Below, one piece after another: positions 54,410-64,000 of a DNA stretch of 64,000 nucleotides (positions within the stretch are counted from its first letter, which is position 1; each line of letters opens with the position of its first letter). Origin of the DNA: Aliidiomarina haloalkalitolerans (GTDB lineage: Bacteria; Pseudomonadota; Gammaproteobacteria; Enterobacterales; Alteromonadaceae); contig NZ_PIPI01000001.1 in the NCBI RefSeq assembly GCF_003987315.1, positions 62,001 to 126,000 on the forward strand, given 5' to 3'. The position numbers and the translations under genes were made by a program. The notes under the pieces were generated by a model that worked only from the letters and a program-made list of their open reading frames with translations, made no database searches and was not told the DNA's origin.

Positions 54410-57016
54410 ATGAGTATGAGTAGTGCCGAAATTCGAACGGCGTTTTTAGAGTTCTTCAAAGAGCGCGGCCACCAAATCGTGCCAAGTTCGTCCCTAATTC
54501 CAGGTAACGATGCGACGTTGTTATTCACCAACGCCGGCATGGTGCCGTTTAAAGACGTGTTTTTAGGCACTGATAAGCGTGACTATACGCGAGCAACAAG
54601 CTCACAGCGTTGCGTGCGCGCAGGTGGTAAGCATAACGATCTCGAGAACGTTGGTTATACAGCACGCCATCATACTTTCTTTGAAATGCTTGGAAATTTC
54701 AGTTTCGGTGATTATTTCAAACGTGAAGCCATTGGTTATGCATGGACGTTCTTAACCGAGACCTTGCAGTTACCGAAGGAAAAGCTTTGGGTGACTGTGT
54801 TCGAAGAAGATGACGAAGCTTACGAGATTTGGGCAAAAGAAATCGGCGTGCCGGAAGATCGGATTAGCCGCATTGGTGCCAAAGATAACTTTTGGCAAAT
54901 GGGCGATACGGGCCCATGTGGTCCGTGCTCGGAGATTTTCTATGACCACGGTGAAGACGTGTGGGGCGGCCCTCCGGGTACTCCGGAAGAAGACGGTGAC
55001 CGTTACATTGAAATTTGGAACCTCGTATTCATGCAGTACAACCGTCAAGCAGACGGGACGCTCGATCCACTGCCGAAGCCGTCAGTCGACACCGGTATGG
55101 GGTTAGAGCGGATTGCTGCGGTATTACAACATGTGCATTCAAACTACGAAACCGACACGTTTGTTGCCCTAATTAAAGCGGCCGCAGCAGCGGTCGGTAC
55201 GGAAGATTTGCAAGCGCAATCATTACGTGTCATTGCCGACCATATTCGCTCGTGTTCGTTCTTGATTGCTGATGGCGTGTTGCCTTCCAATGAAGGCCGC
55301 GGTTATGTGCTGCGGCGGATTATTCGCCGAGCTGTCCGACATGGCTCGAAACTGGGCGCTGAAGGCCCATTCTTCCATAGCTTAGTAGCTGAACTGGTGC
55401 GCTTGATGGGCGACGCTTATCCAGAGTTAGTCAGTGCACAAGGGCGAATTGAGAAAGCACTCTTGCAAGAAGAGCAACAGTTCGCGCGCACCTTACAGCG
55501 TGGCATGAGCTTGCTTGAAGATGCAGTTGCCGACCTCCCCGAAGGCGGCGTGCTCGCCGGTGACGTCGTGTTTAAACTGTATGACACCTATGGCTTCCCA
55601 TATGACTTAACTGCAGATATTTTGCGTGAGCGTGGCTTTGGCCTCGACCAAGCCGGCTTTGAAGCCGCCATGGCCGAGCAGCGTGCACGTGCGCAACAAG
55701 CGTCGCAGTTTGGTGAAGACTACAATGCGCGTTTAAGTGCCGAAACGACAAGTTCGTTCTCTGGTTACAGTGAATACGAAGGCCAAGCGACGATTACCGA
55801 AATTTTCCGCGATGGCGAAGCGGTGCAAACTTTAGCGGCGGGTGAAGCCGGTATTGTGGTCTTAGACCAAACGCCTTTCTACGCGGAAAGTGGTGGTCAG
55901 GTCGGTGACGTTGGTGTCTTTGAAATTGATGGTGAGCCAGTGTTTACCGTCAATGACACGCAGTATATTGGCAAGGCAATCGCGCATCACGGTGTGAGCG
56001 ATGTTGAACTGACAGTAGGGCAGTCTTTGACGGCGGTTGTTGACGATGAGCGCCGTTGGGCGATTCGCCGCAACCACTCAGCAACGCATTTAATTCACGC
56101 GGCGCTGCGGAATATTTTGGGTGACCACGTTGCTCAGAAAGGCTCGTTGGTTGATGAACAACGTTTGCGTTTCGATTTTGCCCATCCACAAGCGGTAAGC
56201 AACGACGAACTGCGGGCAATTGAAGCACAAGTGAACGAACAGATTCGTTTGAACTTGCCACTGACGACCGATTTGTTGCCGATTGAAGAAGCGAAAGCTC
56301 GTGGTGCCATGGCGTTGTTTGGCGAGAAATACGACGACGAAGTGCGCGTGGTGCAAATGGGTGATTATTCGCTCGAGCTGTGCGGCGGTACGCATGTTAA
56401 TCGCACCGGCGATATTGGTAGTTTCCGGGTTACCACGGAGGCAGGTATTGCTTCTGGTGTGCGTCGTATTGAAGCGGTAACCGGCGCTGGCGCAGTGGCC
56501 TATACGCAAGCACAGCAACAACAGTTACAAAAGGTTGCAGGTTTATTTAAAGCCGATCCAGCCGCAGTGAGCGAACGCATTGAACAAATGCTCGCCCGCC
56601 AAAAGCAGTTGGAGAAAGAATTGGCTGAGCTGCAACGGCAGATGTCACAGCAAGCTGGCGCGTCATTGATTGACAGTGCGCAAGAGGTTGCTGGTGTGAA
56701 AGCGATTATTGCCGAAGTGACCAATACTGAAGCAAAAGCCTTACGGGAAATGGTCGACGACCTGAAAAACCGGTTAGGTTCAGGTATTGTCTGTCTTGGT
56801 TTACGCCAAGGCGATAAAGTTAGCTTAATTGTTGGCGTAACCAATGACCTCACCAAGCAGGTAAAAGCCGGTGAGTTGGTGAATTTTATCGCCAACCAAG
56901 TGGGCGGTAAGGGCGGTGGTCGTCCTGACATGGCTCAGGCTGGTGGTACTGACGCAAGTCAGTTAGATGCAGCGTTGGCGAGCGTGACGCCGTGGCTGCA
57001 TGAAAAATTAAGTTAA
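54410..57016 (+). CDS. alaS: Alanyl-tRNA synthetase
   Basis: Charges tRNA-Ala and edits mischarged Ser/Gly. 868 residues (E. coli 876). Catalytic region has [18 protein letters not shown] (motif 2 area) and the class II core; the editing site has [12 protein letters not shown] and the zinc motif ELCGGTHVN; the C-terminal domain ends with [18 protein letters not shown] with AGGAAAC upstream. Followed by a terminator and csrA. Confidence 0.98.
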   Translation: MSMSSAEIRTAFLEFFKERGHQIVPSSSLIPGNDATLLFTNAGMVPFKDVFLGTDKRDYTRATSSQRCVRAGGKHNDLENVGYTARHHTFFEMLGNFSFGDYFKREAIGYAWTFLTETLQLPKEKLWVTVFEEDDEAYEIWAKEIGVPEDRISRIGAKDNFWQMGDTGPCGPCSEIFYDHGEDVWGGPPGTPEEDGDRYIEIWNLVFMQYNRQADGTLDPLPKPSVDTGMGLERIAAVLQHVHSNYETDTFVALIKAAAAAVGTEDLQAQSLRVIADHIRSCSFLIADGVLPSNEGRGYVLRRIIRRAVRHGSKLGAEGPFFHSLVAELVRLMGDAYPELVSAQGRIEKALLQEEQQFARTLQRGMSLLEDAVADLPEGGVLAGDVVFKLYDTYGFPYDLTADILRERGFGLDQAGFEAAMAEQRARAQQASQFGEDYNARLSAETTSSFSGYSEYEGQATITEIFRDGEAVQTLAAGEAGIVVLDQTPFYAESGGQVGDVGVFEIDGEPVFTVNDTQYIGKAIAHHGVSDVELTVGQSLTAVVDDERRWAIRRNHSATHLIHAALRNILGDHVAQKGSLVDEQRLRFDFAHPQAVSNDELRAIEAQVNEQIRLNLPLTTDLLPIEEAKARGAMALFGEKYDDEVRVVQMGDYSLELCGGTHVNRTGDIGSFRVTTEAGIASGVRRIEAVTGAGAVAYTQAQQQQLQKVAGLFKADPAAVSERIEQMLARQKQLEKELAELQRQMSQQAGASLIDSAQEVAGVKAIIAEVTNTEAKALREMVDDLKNRLGSGIVCLGLRQGDKVSLIVGVTNDLTKQVKAGELVNFIANQVGGKGGGRPDMAQAGGTDASQLDAALASVTPWLHEKLS

Positions 57017-57021
57017 TTGCA

Positions 57022-57052
57022 TAAAAGCTGAGCCTCTGGTTCAGCTTTTTTC
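57022..57052 (+). terminator. Terminator of alaS
   Basis: AAAGCTGA-GCC/GG-T-TCAGCTTT stem with TCT loop and T run. Confidence 0.88.
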
Positions 57053-57173
57053 TAATTCTTGCAGGAATTTTTAGTCTTTGCGGTGAGCTAACTAGACGAG
57101 TTGTCCGTATTTTGCGTGAGAATTAAACGAAAGTGCTATCGCCTTATTTTTATTATTGATAAACTTAACATCT

Positions 57174-57218
57174 CACTTGGACAAGTGACTGTTATGGAAT
57201 AGGGACGAATTCAAAGGA
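57174..57218 (+). promoter_or_regulatory. Candidate CsrA-binding leader of csrA
   Basis: Four GGA motifs in 40 nt before the csrA ATG: 57179-57181, 57196-57198, 57203-57205 and 57216-57218 (the last in the ribosome site AAGGAG). The first sits in the GGAC loop of a hairpin TCACTT/AAGTGA (57173-57188), the classic CsrA target form. Suggests translational autorepression as in E. coli. Confidence 0.65.
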
Positions 57219-57226
57219 GCGGGTAA

Positions 57227-57418
57227 ATGTTAATATTAACGAGACGTGTTGGTGAAACCCTCATGATCGGTGACGATGTCACTGTGACTGTGTTGGGTGT
57301 GAAAGGAAACCAGGTACGAATTGGTGTGAATGCACCGAAAGACGTGTCTGTTCACCGTGAAGAAATTTATATGCGGATTCAGGCCGAGAAAGATAACAAA
57401 TCGCCAGGAAACGAATAG
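57227..57418 (+). CDS. csrA: Carbon storage regulator CsrA
   Basis: Dimeric RNA-binding global regulator that blocks or protects target mRNAs at GGA motifs. 63 residues, standard length (61 in E. coli). [37 protein letters not shown] and VHREEIY are near-identical to the family; Arg in the VHREEI segment contacts RNA. AAAGGAG precedes the ATG. Order alaS-csrA-tRNA-Ser-tRNA-Arg is conserved with E. coli. Confidence 0.98.
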   Translation: MLILTRRVGETLMIGDDVTVTVLGVKGNQVRIGVNAPKDVSVHREEIYMRIQAEKDNKSPGNE

Positions 57419-57498
57419 TTCAACCTATCGGTTTTGCCGTAAAAAACGGCAGAGTGATTAAATAAAACGCATTTGAACCATTAGTTTTAAAAAAGCGT

Positions 57499-57526
57499 TT
57501 GACATGCTCGCTCAAATCGCTATCAT
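57499..57526 (+). promoter_or_regulatory. Promoter of the tRNA-Ser/tRNA-Arg cluster
   Basis: TTGACA (57499-57504), 16-bp spacer, TATCAT (57521-57526), 18 bp before tRNA-Ser. Confidence 0.85.
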
Positions 57527-57544
57527 TCGTGCCCATCAAGACGC

Positions 57545-57637
57545 GGTGAGGTGGCCGAGAGGCTGAAGGCGCTCCCCTGCTAAGGGAGTATAGGGTTTGT
57601 AGCCCTATCGAGGGTTCGAATCCCTCCCTCACCGCCA
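57545..57637 (+). tRNA. tRNA-Ser (GCT)
   Basis: 93-nt class II tRNA with a long variable arm (TATAGGG...CCCTAT), GGTGAGG/CCTCACC acceptor, anticodon GCT in CTGCTAA and encoded CCA. Confidence 0.97.
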
Positions 57638-57708
57638 GTTTCTTAAAGTACGTCCAACCTCGGTTGCAAACGTCCGCAAGAAACAGAGAAAGTTTTAGGT
57701 TAATCGAC

Positions 57709-57785
57709 GCGCTCGTAGCTCAGCTGGATAGAGTACCTGGCTACGAACCAGGCGGTCGGAGGTTCGAATCCTCCCGAGCGCGCCA
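57709..57785 (+). tRNA. tRNA-Arg (ACG)
   Basis: 77-nt cloverleaf with anticodon ACG (A34 becomes inosine by TadA in bacteria), GCGCTCG/CGAGCGC acceptor and CCA. First of two identical copies. Confidence 0.97.
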
Positions 57786-57818
57786 TTCTCCTAAAATGAA
57801 TTCCAATCGGAATACAGC

Positions 57819-57895
57819 GCGCTCGTAGCTCAGCTGGATAGAGTACCTGGCTACGAACCAGGCGGTCGGAGGTTCGAATCCTCCCGAGCGCGCCA
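57819..57895 (+). tRNA. tRNA-Arg (ACG)
   Basis: Second identical copy, 33 bp after the first. T-rich sequence follows but no clear hairpin. Confidence 0.97.
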
Positions 57896-58264
57896 TTTTT
57901 CTCTGCTTTCAAACAATGCATCATCTTTCTTTTGCTATTCAGCAGTTAATCACCATCGCAACATGTAAAGCAGCTCAACGCTGACACGCCGATATAACCT
58001 CCAAGAATGACTATTCGCCCCTGCACTTTAACAACAGACGCCTGACGTCGGTTTGCTATTTTCTGCTCTTTCAGCGCTTAAAATTCTTACATCAATCCGT
58101 TGGGCAAGCCGTTCGGAAATCCATTCGACAATCCGTTCGGCAAGCCAATCCTCCATATAGCGACTATAACCACGGTCAATAAACCTTTGCTTTTCTTTCT
58201 TGCCGAGTTTATTTACAATTAGGTAACAAATTCTCGTTAGACACTTCAAATGGCAAGGATGGTT
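57896..58264. other. Intergenic stretch between tRNA-Arg and oadG
   Basis: No convincing gene. A 73-codon minus-strand frame (58028-58249) starts with TTG and contains an imperfect repeat (CAATCCGTT(G/C)GGCAAGCC at 58092-58109 and 58129-58146) that gives alternating Leu-Ala-Glu-Arg-Ile-like residues; no family is recognised. The oadG promoter should lie at the right end, but no clear boxes were seen. Confidence 0.4.
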
Positions 58265-58537
58265 ATGTCAGATTTATTTGTGCAAGCTGCGGAGTTAATG
58301 CTTGCCGGTATGGGCGTGGTATTTGTATTTCTCATTGTCCTGACTGGAGCCGTGGCCTTGCTTACACAGCTATGCCCGGTCGATGCAGCAGCGACGCCAA
58401 CGACGTCCGCTCCGCCAGCGACAGCCTCCCAATCGTCCGCAGAGGATGGTTCGCAAGCTAAGAAACTTGCCGCCATTGCGGTTGCCGTGCAGCGCTATCG
58501 AAAAGCGCAATCCCCCGATTCGAGTCACAAGGAGTAA
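58265..58537 (+). CDS. oadG: Oxaloacetate decarboxylase gamma chain
   Basis: Small assembly subunit of the sodium-pumping oxaloacetate decarboxylase. 90 residues: a single membrane helix (about residues 10-35, in AAELMLAGMGVVFVFLIV), then an Ala/Pro/Ser/Thr-rich linker and a C-terminal cytoplasmic tail. The ATG at 58265 has AAGGA 5 nt upstream; an ATG at 58250 would add five residues. First gene of oadGAB. Confidence 0.9.
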   Translation: MSDLFVQAAELMLAGMGVVFVFLIVLTGAVALLTQLCPVDAAATPTTSAPPATASQSSAEDGSQAKKLAAIAVAVQRYRKAQSPDSSHKE

Positions 58538-58540
58538 GTT

Positions 58541-60352
58541 ATGACCAAACCTTTATTGCTCACCGAGCTGGTGCTGCGTGATGCGCACCAGTCGTTACTA
58601 GCAACACGTTTGCGCTTGGATGACATGCTGCCCATGGCAGAAAAACTCGATCAAGCTGGGTTTTGGTCTCTAGAAACATGGGGTGGCGCAACGTTTGACG
58701 CTTGTATTCGTTATCTGGGTGAAGACCCATGGGAGCGTTTACGGGAGTTGAAAAAAGCAATGCCGAATACCCGTCAACAAATGCTCCTGCGTGGTCAGAA
58801 TTTACTGGGCTATCGTCACTATGCGGATGATGTCGTGCGCCGTTTTGTTGAGCGGGCTCGCACCAATGGCGTTGACGTGTTTCGTATTTTCGATGCCATG
58901 AATGACGTCCGTAACTTAAAAACAGCAATTGAAGCGACAATTGCCAACGATGGCCACGCACAAGGCACCTTGGCTTATACGGTTAGCCCAGTGCATACCC
59001 GCGAAAAATGGGTCGACATGGCGAAAGAGTTGGAAGACTTAGGCTGTCATTCTATCTGCATTAAAGATATGGCTGGTTTATTGCGTCCTTACGAAGCCGA
59101 AGCACTAATTCGTGACTTGAAAGCCAATGTGTCGGTACCGATTGCCATGCAATGTCACGCCACGACTGGGCTTAGTACTGCAACCTATCAAAAAGCCATT
59201 GATGCCGGCATCGACATGCTCGATACGGCGATTTCGTCGATGAGTATGACCTATGGCCATAGCGCAACTGAAACGATTGTGGCGATGGTAGAAGGAACGG
59301 AACGTGACACTGGCTTGGACTTAGTAAGTTTAGAAGAAATCGCTGCCTATTTCCGTCATGTACGGAAAAAGTATGCGCGCTATGAAGGCTCACTCAAAGG
59401 CATCGATGCTCGAATTTTAACGGCGCAGGTACCGGGTGGCATGCTCACCAACATGGAAAACCAGTTACGCGAGCAAAAAGCATTAGACAAGTTCGACCAA
59501 GTCTTGGAAGAAATTCCGCGGGTACGTGAAGATCTTGGCTTCATTCCCTTAGTCACACCCACGTCGCAAATTGTCGGGACACAAGCTGTTCTGAATGTCT
59601 TAACCGGTGAACGCTATAAATCGGTCTCGAAAGAGACAGCAGGCGTTTTAAAAGGCGAGTATGGAGCAACCGCAGCGCCAGTGAATGCAGAGCTGCAGAA
59701 GACGGTTCTGGGCGATGCAGAGGCCATTACCTGTCGTCCGGCTGACTTAATTGCCGATGAAATGGACGAACTCACCAAAGACCTCGAAGAAAAAGCGAAG
59801 AAAGACAAAATCCGCTTGGCAACCGACAAGATAGACGACGTACTGACCTATGCGTTGTTTCCGCAAATCGGCTTAAAGTTCTTAAAAAACCGCGACAACC
59901 CAGACGCTTTTGAACCTGCACCAAGCATTGAAAACGCAACACCGGTGCGCAAAGCAGAAACCGGAGATAACAGCATCGAACGCTACGATGTGTGTATCTC
60001 AGGTGAGTGCTTCTCGGTGGAAGTAGGGCCAGATGGCAGCTTGCAAGCCTCGAGCGCAACGCAGAAGCCACAACCTGCTGCGGATGCAGTGCCAGCACAG
60101 GCACCGGCTGCGAAGCCTGCCAGTGGCAATGCGCACGCTTTACATGCGCCATTGTCGGGTAACTTATGGAAGTACCAAGTCAAAGCAGGTGACACCGTCA
60201 AGGCGGGTGATGTGGTGGTGATTCTCGAAGCGATGAAAATGGAAACCGAAGTCCGTGCCGATCGTGACGGTACCATTGTTGAGTTAAATGCCCGAGAAGG
60301 TGACAGCGTAATCTCTGGTGACGTGCTCTTAACCATTGAAGGGAACGCATAA
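58541..60352 (+). CDS. oadA: Oxaloacetate decarboxylase alpha chain
   Basis: Cytoplasmic carboxyltransferase subunit moving the carboxyl of oxaloacetate to biotin. 603 residues: N-terminal TIM-barrel carboxyltransferase ([23 protein letters not shown] with metal His, catalytic Lys in CIKDMAG), an Ala/Pro-rich linker (about residues 505-530), and a C-terminal biotinyl domain with the Lys in EAMKMETEV. Starts 3 nt after oadG. Confidence 0.97.
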   Translation: MTKPLLLTELVLRDAHQSLLATRLRLDDMLPMAEKLDQAGFWSLETWGGATFDACIRYLGEDPWERLRELKKAMPNTRQQMLLRGQNLLGYRHYADDVVRRFVERARTNGVDVFRIFDAMNDVRNLKTAIEATIANDGHAQGTLAYTVSPVHTREKWVDMAKELEDLGCHSICIKDMAGLLRPYEAEALIRDLKANVSVPIAMQCHATTGLSTATYQKAIDAGIDMLDTAISSMSMTYGHSATETIVAMVEGTERDTGLDLVSLEEIAAYFRHVRKKYARYEGSLKGIDARILTAQVPGGMLTNMENQLREQKALDKFDQVLEEIPRVREDLGFIPLVTPTSQIVGTQAVLNVLTGERYKSVSKETAGVLKGEYGATAAPVNAELQKTVLGDAEAITCRPADLIADEMDELTKDLEEKAKKDKIRLATDKIDDVLTYALFPQIGLKFLKNRDNPDAFEPAPSIENATPVRKAETGDNSIERYDVCISGECFSVEVGPDGSLQASSATQKPQPAADAVPAQAPAAKPASGNAHALHAPLSGNLWKYQVKAGDTVKAGDVVVILEAMKMETEVRADRDGTIVELNAREGDSVISGDVLLTIEGNA

Positions 60353-60356
60353 ATTT

Positions 60357-61487
60357 ATGGAGACATTGGTAACCTTGTGGCAGACCACCGGCTTAGCTAG
60401 CTTGTCGTGGGGCGCAATTCTCATGATTGTGGTCGGTTTGTTGTTGGTCTACTTGGCCATCGTCCACAAATTTGAGCCACTTCTTTTATTACCGATTGGC
60501 TTTGGTGCCGTACTTGCCAACATACCTCTGGCCGGCATGAATGAACCAGGTGGGGTGCTGTACTTGTTGTATGAGATGGGCATTGCCACCGGCCTGTTCC
60601 CGCTCCTGATCTTTTTAGGTGTGGGGGCAATGACGGATTTCAGTGCCTTGCTCGCCAATCCAAGAATGTTGTTGCTTGGTGCGGCGGCGCAGTTTGGTAT
60701 TTTTGCGACGTTGTTGGGCGCGGTTGCCTTGAATTGGGTGCCGGGTATTGAATTTACCATTCAACAAGCTGCTGCCATTGCGATTATTGGTGGTGCGGAT
60801 GGTCCAACAGCCATTTACCTCGCGTCGCAGTTAGCGCCTGAACTGCTTGGTGCGATTGCTGTGGCAGCATACTCGTATATGGCTCTCGTACCAGTGTTGC
60901 AGCCGCCGGTTATGCGCTTATTGACGACCAAAAAAGAACGACAAATTCGCATGACTCAGCTCAAGCCGGTGTCAAAGAAGGCGAAGATCCTTTTTCCATT
61001 GATGGTCTTAGTGATGACGCTCTTGCTGCTGCCAACCGCAGCACCGTTAGTGGGGATGTTCTGTCTTGGTAACTTAATGCGCGAAAGTGGTGTGGTTGAC
61101 CGTTTGAGTAAAACTGCACAGAACGAGTTGATCAACTTGGTCACGATTTTCTTGGGTCTGGCCGTGGGTGCGCAGCTGACTGCGTCGGCGTTCTTGACCA
61201 CACAAACGCTTGGCATTCTGTTGCTTGGCGCAGTGGCCTTCACCATTGGTACTGCTGCCGGCGTGTTAATGGCGAAGTTGATGAACTTAGTGAGCAAACA
61301 GGCGATTAATCCGCTCGTTGGTGCTGCAGGTGTTTCGGCCGTGCCAATGGCCGCTCGGGTTGTTAACAAGGAAGGTTTGAAAGCGGACCAACATAACTTC
61401 TTGTTGATGCATGCGATGGGGCCGAACGTTGCTGGAGTGCTCGGTTCGGCTGTTGCTGCGGGTATTTTACTCGCGCTCGCCGGCTAA
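60357..61487 (+). CDS. oadB: Oxaloacetate decarboxylase beta chain (Na+ pump)
   Basis: Integral membrane subunit that decarboxylates carboxybiotin and exports Na+. About 376 residues with nine or so hydrophobic helices; [21 protein letters not shown] carries the conserved Asp of the Na+ site and [18 protein letters not shown] the second conserved block. Start at ATG 60357, 4 nt after the oadA stop; an in-frame TTG at 60336 lies within oadA. The stop overlaps the stop of a minus-strand small gene. Confidence 0.95.
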   Translation: METLVTLWQTTGLASLSWGAILMIVVGLLLVYLAIVHKFEPLLLLPIGFGAVLANIPLAGMNEPGGVLYLLYEMGIATGLFPLLIFLGVGAMTDFSALLANPRMLLLGAAAQFGIFATLLGAVALNWVPGIEFTIQQAAAIAIIGGADGPTAIYLASQLAPELLGAIAVAAYSYMALVPVLQPPVMRLLTTKKERQIRMTQLKPVSKKAKILFPLMVLVMTLLLLPTAAPLVGMFCLGNLMRESGVVDRLSKTAQNELINLVTIFLGLAVGAQLTASAFLTTQTLGILLLGAVAFTIGTAAGVLMAKLMNLVSKQAINPLVGAAGVSAVPMAARVVNKEGLKADQHNFLLMHAMGPNVAGVLGSAVAAGILLALAG

Positions 61488-61654
61488 TTCGTCAGAATGA
61501 GCATGAGGCTATAAAAGCCGGCGATAACGGCACTAATAATTAAGATATAGAGATAACCTTGCTTACCCTGCTGGAGCTTGTAACCGTTCATTTGTAAATA
61601 AATGGTCCATAACAAGCACAGCAGGAGTGGGATCATAAAGAGTAATCGAATCAT
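61484..61654 (-). CDS. Small two-helix membrane protein coupled to the hybrid kinase
   Basis: A 56-residue frame: hydrophobic residues about 2-20 ([20 protein letters not shown]), a polar loop ([12 protein letters not shown]), then a second helix about 34-54 ending at LTN. Its ATG overlaps the kinase stop (ATGA), the usual sign of translational coupling, and it is read in the same direction. No family is recognised. It may aid membrane signalling or simply be a passenger. The 3' end overlaps oadB by 4 nt, antisense. Confidence 0.75.
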   Translation of the reverse strand: MIRLLFMIPLLLCLLWTIYLQMNGYKLQQGKQGYLYILIISAVIAGFYSLMLILTN

Positions 61655-64000
61655 AGTGTTTCGTCCGTCATTGACTCGTTGGTAAGACTAGAGACATCTT
61701 GCGCTGCTTGCTCGGCATGATCAAGTAGCGCTTCTAAACCACTAATTTGATCGGCAACCGCAGCGATATTCCTTTCAACCACAGCGTGCTCTAAATTTGA
61801 GGCTTTTTCAGCAAGTGCAACTAACCCAAGGTTAGCGGCAGCGCCTTTTAACGAGTGGAAATAACGCCGCGCCTCTTCACTTTGCCCGCGGGTAATAAAT
61901 TCCGACACCTTCATGGCCGAGCCACGATAGCTGCTGACTAAGTGGGTGAGTAACTTGACGTACAAGTCCGCATTATTGTTCAAACGTTGCAGCGCCTGTT
62001 CAATGTCGATGCCTTTAATTTGTGGATATTTCGGCTTCTGCACAATAGTCGGTTCAGGCTGAGGCTCTGGCGCTTCTTGACTGTTGTCATAAGGACCGGG
62101 AATCGCCCATTTTTCAATTTGGCTGAGCAATAACGCTTCGTCAATTGGCTTCGGAATATGACCCTGCATACCCGCAGCAAGTGATTTTTCAGCGTCGCCA
62201 CTCATGGCATTCGCGGTCATGGCTAGTATTGGCAATTGCTGGTAGCTAAAGAACTGACGAATGGTCTCAGCAGCGCGATAGCCGTCCATGACTGGCATTT
62301 GAATATCCATCAGCACAAGGGCGTATTGTTTCTGTTTAACTTTTTCGACCGCAACGGCGCCGTTTTCGGCAATATCAATTTTAAATCCATGGCCGGAGAG
62401 CATTTCTCGCGCCACGTGCTGGTTAATTTCGTTGTCTTCGACCAAGAGAATCGGTGCCCCAGCAATGCTGTCGTTCACGCGCTTGGTGTTCGTTACTGAA
62501 TGCTCTGCATGAGTGGTATTGCCTGAGAGTGCGGTGTGCATTGCACGTGCCAGCGTTGCGGTTGTGTAGGGCTTGGTAATAAAGTCATGGGTACCAGCAG
62601 CACGGGCTTTCTCGGCAAGTTCTTCAGCATAGTAGCCAGTTGCTAAAATGAGCTTCGGTAGTTGCTCTGACGACAGCTTTTTCTTTAAGCGCTCGACGAG
62701 CTCGAGGCCGTCCATACCGGGTAAACGCCAGTCGATGATCAGTAATTGGAAGGGTTTGTCTTCTTGAATTGCTTGTTTCACTAGCTGGATGGCTTGCTCG
62801 CCGCTGTGACACGTGTGGGCGTCCATACCATAGGAACGCAGAGTTTCCTTTAACATTTCACGAGTGCTGGTGTTGTCGTCGATAGCCAGTACCCGCGTAC
62901 CGGCTAATCGCTGCATGAGCAGGTGATGGTGTGAACTGTCTTGACTGTCTTGCAATGGTAAGGTGAGTTCGATAAAGAAATTCGAACCCTGGTTCGGTGA
63001 GCTCGTCACCGCCATATCACCATTCATCAGTTTAATTAACCGATGGGAAATCGCGAGACCAAGACCGGTGCCGCCATATTTACGAGTAGTCGAGCTGTCC
63101 GCCTGCGTAAATGCATTAAAGAGCTGTGCGCGTTGCTCCTCGCTCATACCAATACCGGTGTCACGAACTTCAATGCGTAACCAAATTTTGTCGTCGCTGC
63201 GATCGAGTAGGGTACAGGCGACACTAATTTCACCGTCTTCGGTAAACTTAATGGCATTACTCACCAAATTAATCAGAACTTGCTGCAAGCGTAGCGGGTC
63301 ACCAACGAGCATCGTGGGGATATTCGCAGGTAGATTAATAATGAACTCAAGGCCTTTGTCATAGGCTTTATACGCGAACATGTCCGCTAGCGTGCCAAGG
63401 ACTTCATCGAGGTCAAAAGGAATTCGTTCGATAACCAGTTTATTAGCTTCGATTTTCGAAAAGTCGAGAATATCGTTGATAACCCCGAGTAACGCCTGCG
63501 ACGACGAGTCGATCACCCGCAAATAACGTTTTTGCTTGTCACTTAACTCCGTTTTTAAAGCGAGGTTAGCCATGCCGACAATAGCATTAATCGGCGTTCG
63601 AATTTCATGAGACATATTGGCCAAAAATTCACTTTTTGACTGATTCGCCATTTCCGCGGCTTCCCGCGCTTGTTCAGCATGCTCGCGCGCTTGTGACATT
63701 TCTTCGGCCGCGCGCTTGATGGTCGATATATCATAGTAACTGCCAAGAATGCCGCTGATATTGCCTTGTTCGTCATACAAGGGCACGCTGGAGTGCTCGA
63801 TCCAGCGGCTATCTTGACTTGCATTGTCAGCTTGTAAGCGAATCTCGAGTTCTTGATTACAGGCGGGCAATTGCGCAAAGAAAGCTTGCCGATCACGCTC
63901 AAGCAAGCTTGGGTTGGCGGCTAAACGGGGCAGGTCAGCATCGGTTTTGCCGCTCAGCTCTTGGACTGATTGCAAACCGAAGTCGCGTAAGAACCCAGGG
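61651..64000 (-). CDS. Hybrid sensor histidine kinase with two receiver domains and Hpt (5' end outside window)
   Basis: At least 782 residues; the frame stays open to the window edge and the first visible residues (FLRDFGLQSVQELSGKTDADL) belong to a PAS domain, so the real start is beyond 64000. Order: PAS/PAC, a short coiled linker, HisKA (His in ANMSHEIRTPINAI), HATPase (NAIKFT, DTGIGM, GTGLGLAIS), receiver 1 (IDDN...DWRLPGMDG), receiver 2 (VEDNEINQ...MDIQMPVMDG), and C-terminal Hpt (His in YFHSLKGAAANLG). This is the BarA/ArcB-like phosphorelay layout; signal and response regulator are unknown. Confidence 0.93.
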   Translation of the reverse strand, partial: PGFLRDFGLQSVQELSGKTDADLPRLAANPSLLERDRQAFFAQLPACNQELEIRLQADNASQDSRWIEHSSVPLYDEQGNISGILGSYYDISTIKRAAEEMSQAREHAEQAREAAEMANQSKSEFLANMSHEIRTPINAIVGMANLALKTELSDKQKRYLRVIDSSSQALLGVINDILDFSKIEANKLVIERIPFDLDEVLGTLADMFAYKAYDKGLEFIINLPANIPTMLVGDPLRLQQVLINLVSNAIKFTEDGEISVACTLLDRSDDKIWLRIEVRDTGIGMSEEQRAQLFNAFTQADSSTTRKYGGTGLGLAISHRLIKLMNGDMAVTSSPNQGSNFFIELTLPLQDSQDSSHHHLLMQRLAGTRVLAIDDNTSTREMLKETLRSYGMDAHTCHSGEQAIQLVKQAIQEDKPFQLLIIDWRLPGMDGLELVERLKKKLSSEQLPKLILATGYYAEELAEKARAAGTHDFITKPYTTATLARAMHTALSGNTTHAEHSVTNTKRVNDSIAGAPILLVEDNEINQHVAREMLSGHGFKIDIAENGAVAVEKVKQKQYALVLMDIQMPVMDGYRAAETIRQFFSYQQLPILAMTANAMSGDAEKSLAAGMQGHIPKPIDEALLLSQIEKWAIPGPYDNSQEAPEPQPEPTIVQKPKYPQIKGIDIEQALQRLNNNADLYVKLLTHLVSSYRGSAMKVSEFITRGQSEEARRYFHSLKGAAANLGLVALAEKASNLEHAVVERNIAAVADQISGLEALLDHAEQAAQDVSSLTNESMTDETL

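Noticed and set aside
57435-57451. Terminator after csrA
   Set aside because: TGCCGT/ACGGCA hairpin is present but no T run follows on the plus strand.
57420-57924. Minus-strand frames across tRNA-Ser and tRNA-Arg
   Set aside because: Antisense tRNA artefacts resembling the well-known mis-annotated hypothetical proteins.
58028-58249. 73-codon minus-strand frame before oadG
   Set aside because: TTG start, no ribosome site, composition dominated by a short DNA repeat, no recognised family; left as unproven.
63973-63975. Start codon of the hybrid kinase at 63975
   Set aside because: It is an internal TTG; PAS-like residues continue upstream to the window edge, so the gene is cut by the window.

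Overview
The window looks like chromosomal DNA of a marine gammaproteobacterium of the Alteromonadales, most like Idiomarina or a close relative (inference from gene content and order; no search was run). Supporting signs are complete rsxABCDGE (Rnf) and oadGAB ion-pump operons, a prpB-prpC-acnD-prpF propionate cluster with a GntR/FCD regulator, a trpE-G-D-CF-B-A operon with attenuator, and the order alaS-csrA-tRNA-Ser-tRNA-Arg known from enteric bacteria and their relatives. Almost everything is housekeeping. The one clearly accessory stretch is about 38.2-40.4 kb.

Layout. 0-6.1 kb: a YcgN-type protein, dsbB, fadR, a secreted S9 peptidase, and stress genes (sodB, grxD, a 2-Cys peroxiredoxin). 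6.2-12.9 kb: methylcitrate cycle genes, with a terminator-like hairpin after each of prpC, acnD and prpF and two operator-like palindromes in front. 12.9-13.7 kb: a hicAB toxin-antitoxin pair under a 24-bp palindrome. 13.7-20.4 kb (minus strand): rsxABCDGE-nth-rnt, tightly packed. 20.6-27.1 kb: a PAP2 phosphatase, two tRNA-Asn, a non-coding stretch with clustered DnaA boxes, an aspartate aminotransferase, and a MATE pump overlapping uvrB. 27.2-30.9 kb: three tRNA-Val, a MAPEG protein, gltX, a beta-carbonic anhydrase, then tRNA-Ala and four tRNA-Glu. 30.9-38.2 kb: folM and folK (3' ends overlapping antisense), tesA, ybbA-ybbP, a YfcH-type epimerase and a PerM-type membrane protein.

38.2-40.4 kb: a 59-aa membrane protein, a Phd/ParE-type pair, a ccdAB pair and a 105-aa membrane protein, with an attC-like element between the two toxin genes. 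40.4-47.5 kb (minus): the trp operon, led by a 22-aa leader peptide with three consecutive Trp codons. 47.6-54.3 kb: rnm (yciV), yciO, scpA, scpB, rluB, an agmatine deiminase, a SIMPL lipoprotein and recX, without recA beside it. 54.4-57.9 kb: alaS, csrA with GGA motifs in its leader, tRNA-Ser and two tRNA-Arg. 58.2-61.5 kb: oadGAB. 61.5-64.0 kb (minus): a hybrid histidine kinase running off the window edge, followed through an ATGA overlap by a 56-aa two-helix membrane protein.

Themes. Redox and ion energetics run through the window (Rnf, Oad, SodB, peroxiredoxin, Grx4, DsbB). Central carbon and fatty-acid control appear in fadR and prp. Translation supply is strong: thirteen tRNAs and two aminoacyl-tRNA synthetases. 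Several controls can be read directly: Trp attenuation, a candidate CsrA autoregulatory leader, toxin-antitoxin operators, and a DnaA-box cluster. No CRISPR array, rRNA, insertion sequence or integrase was seen.
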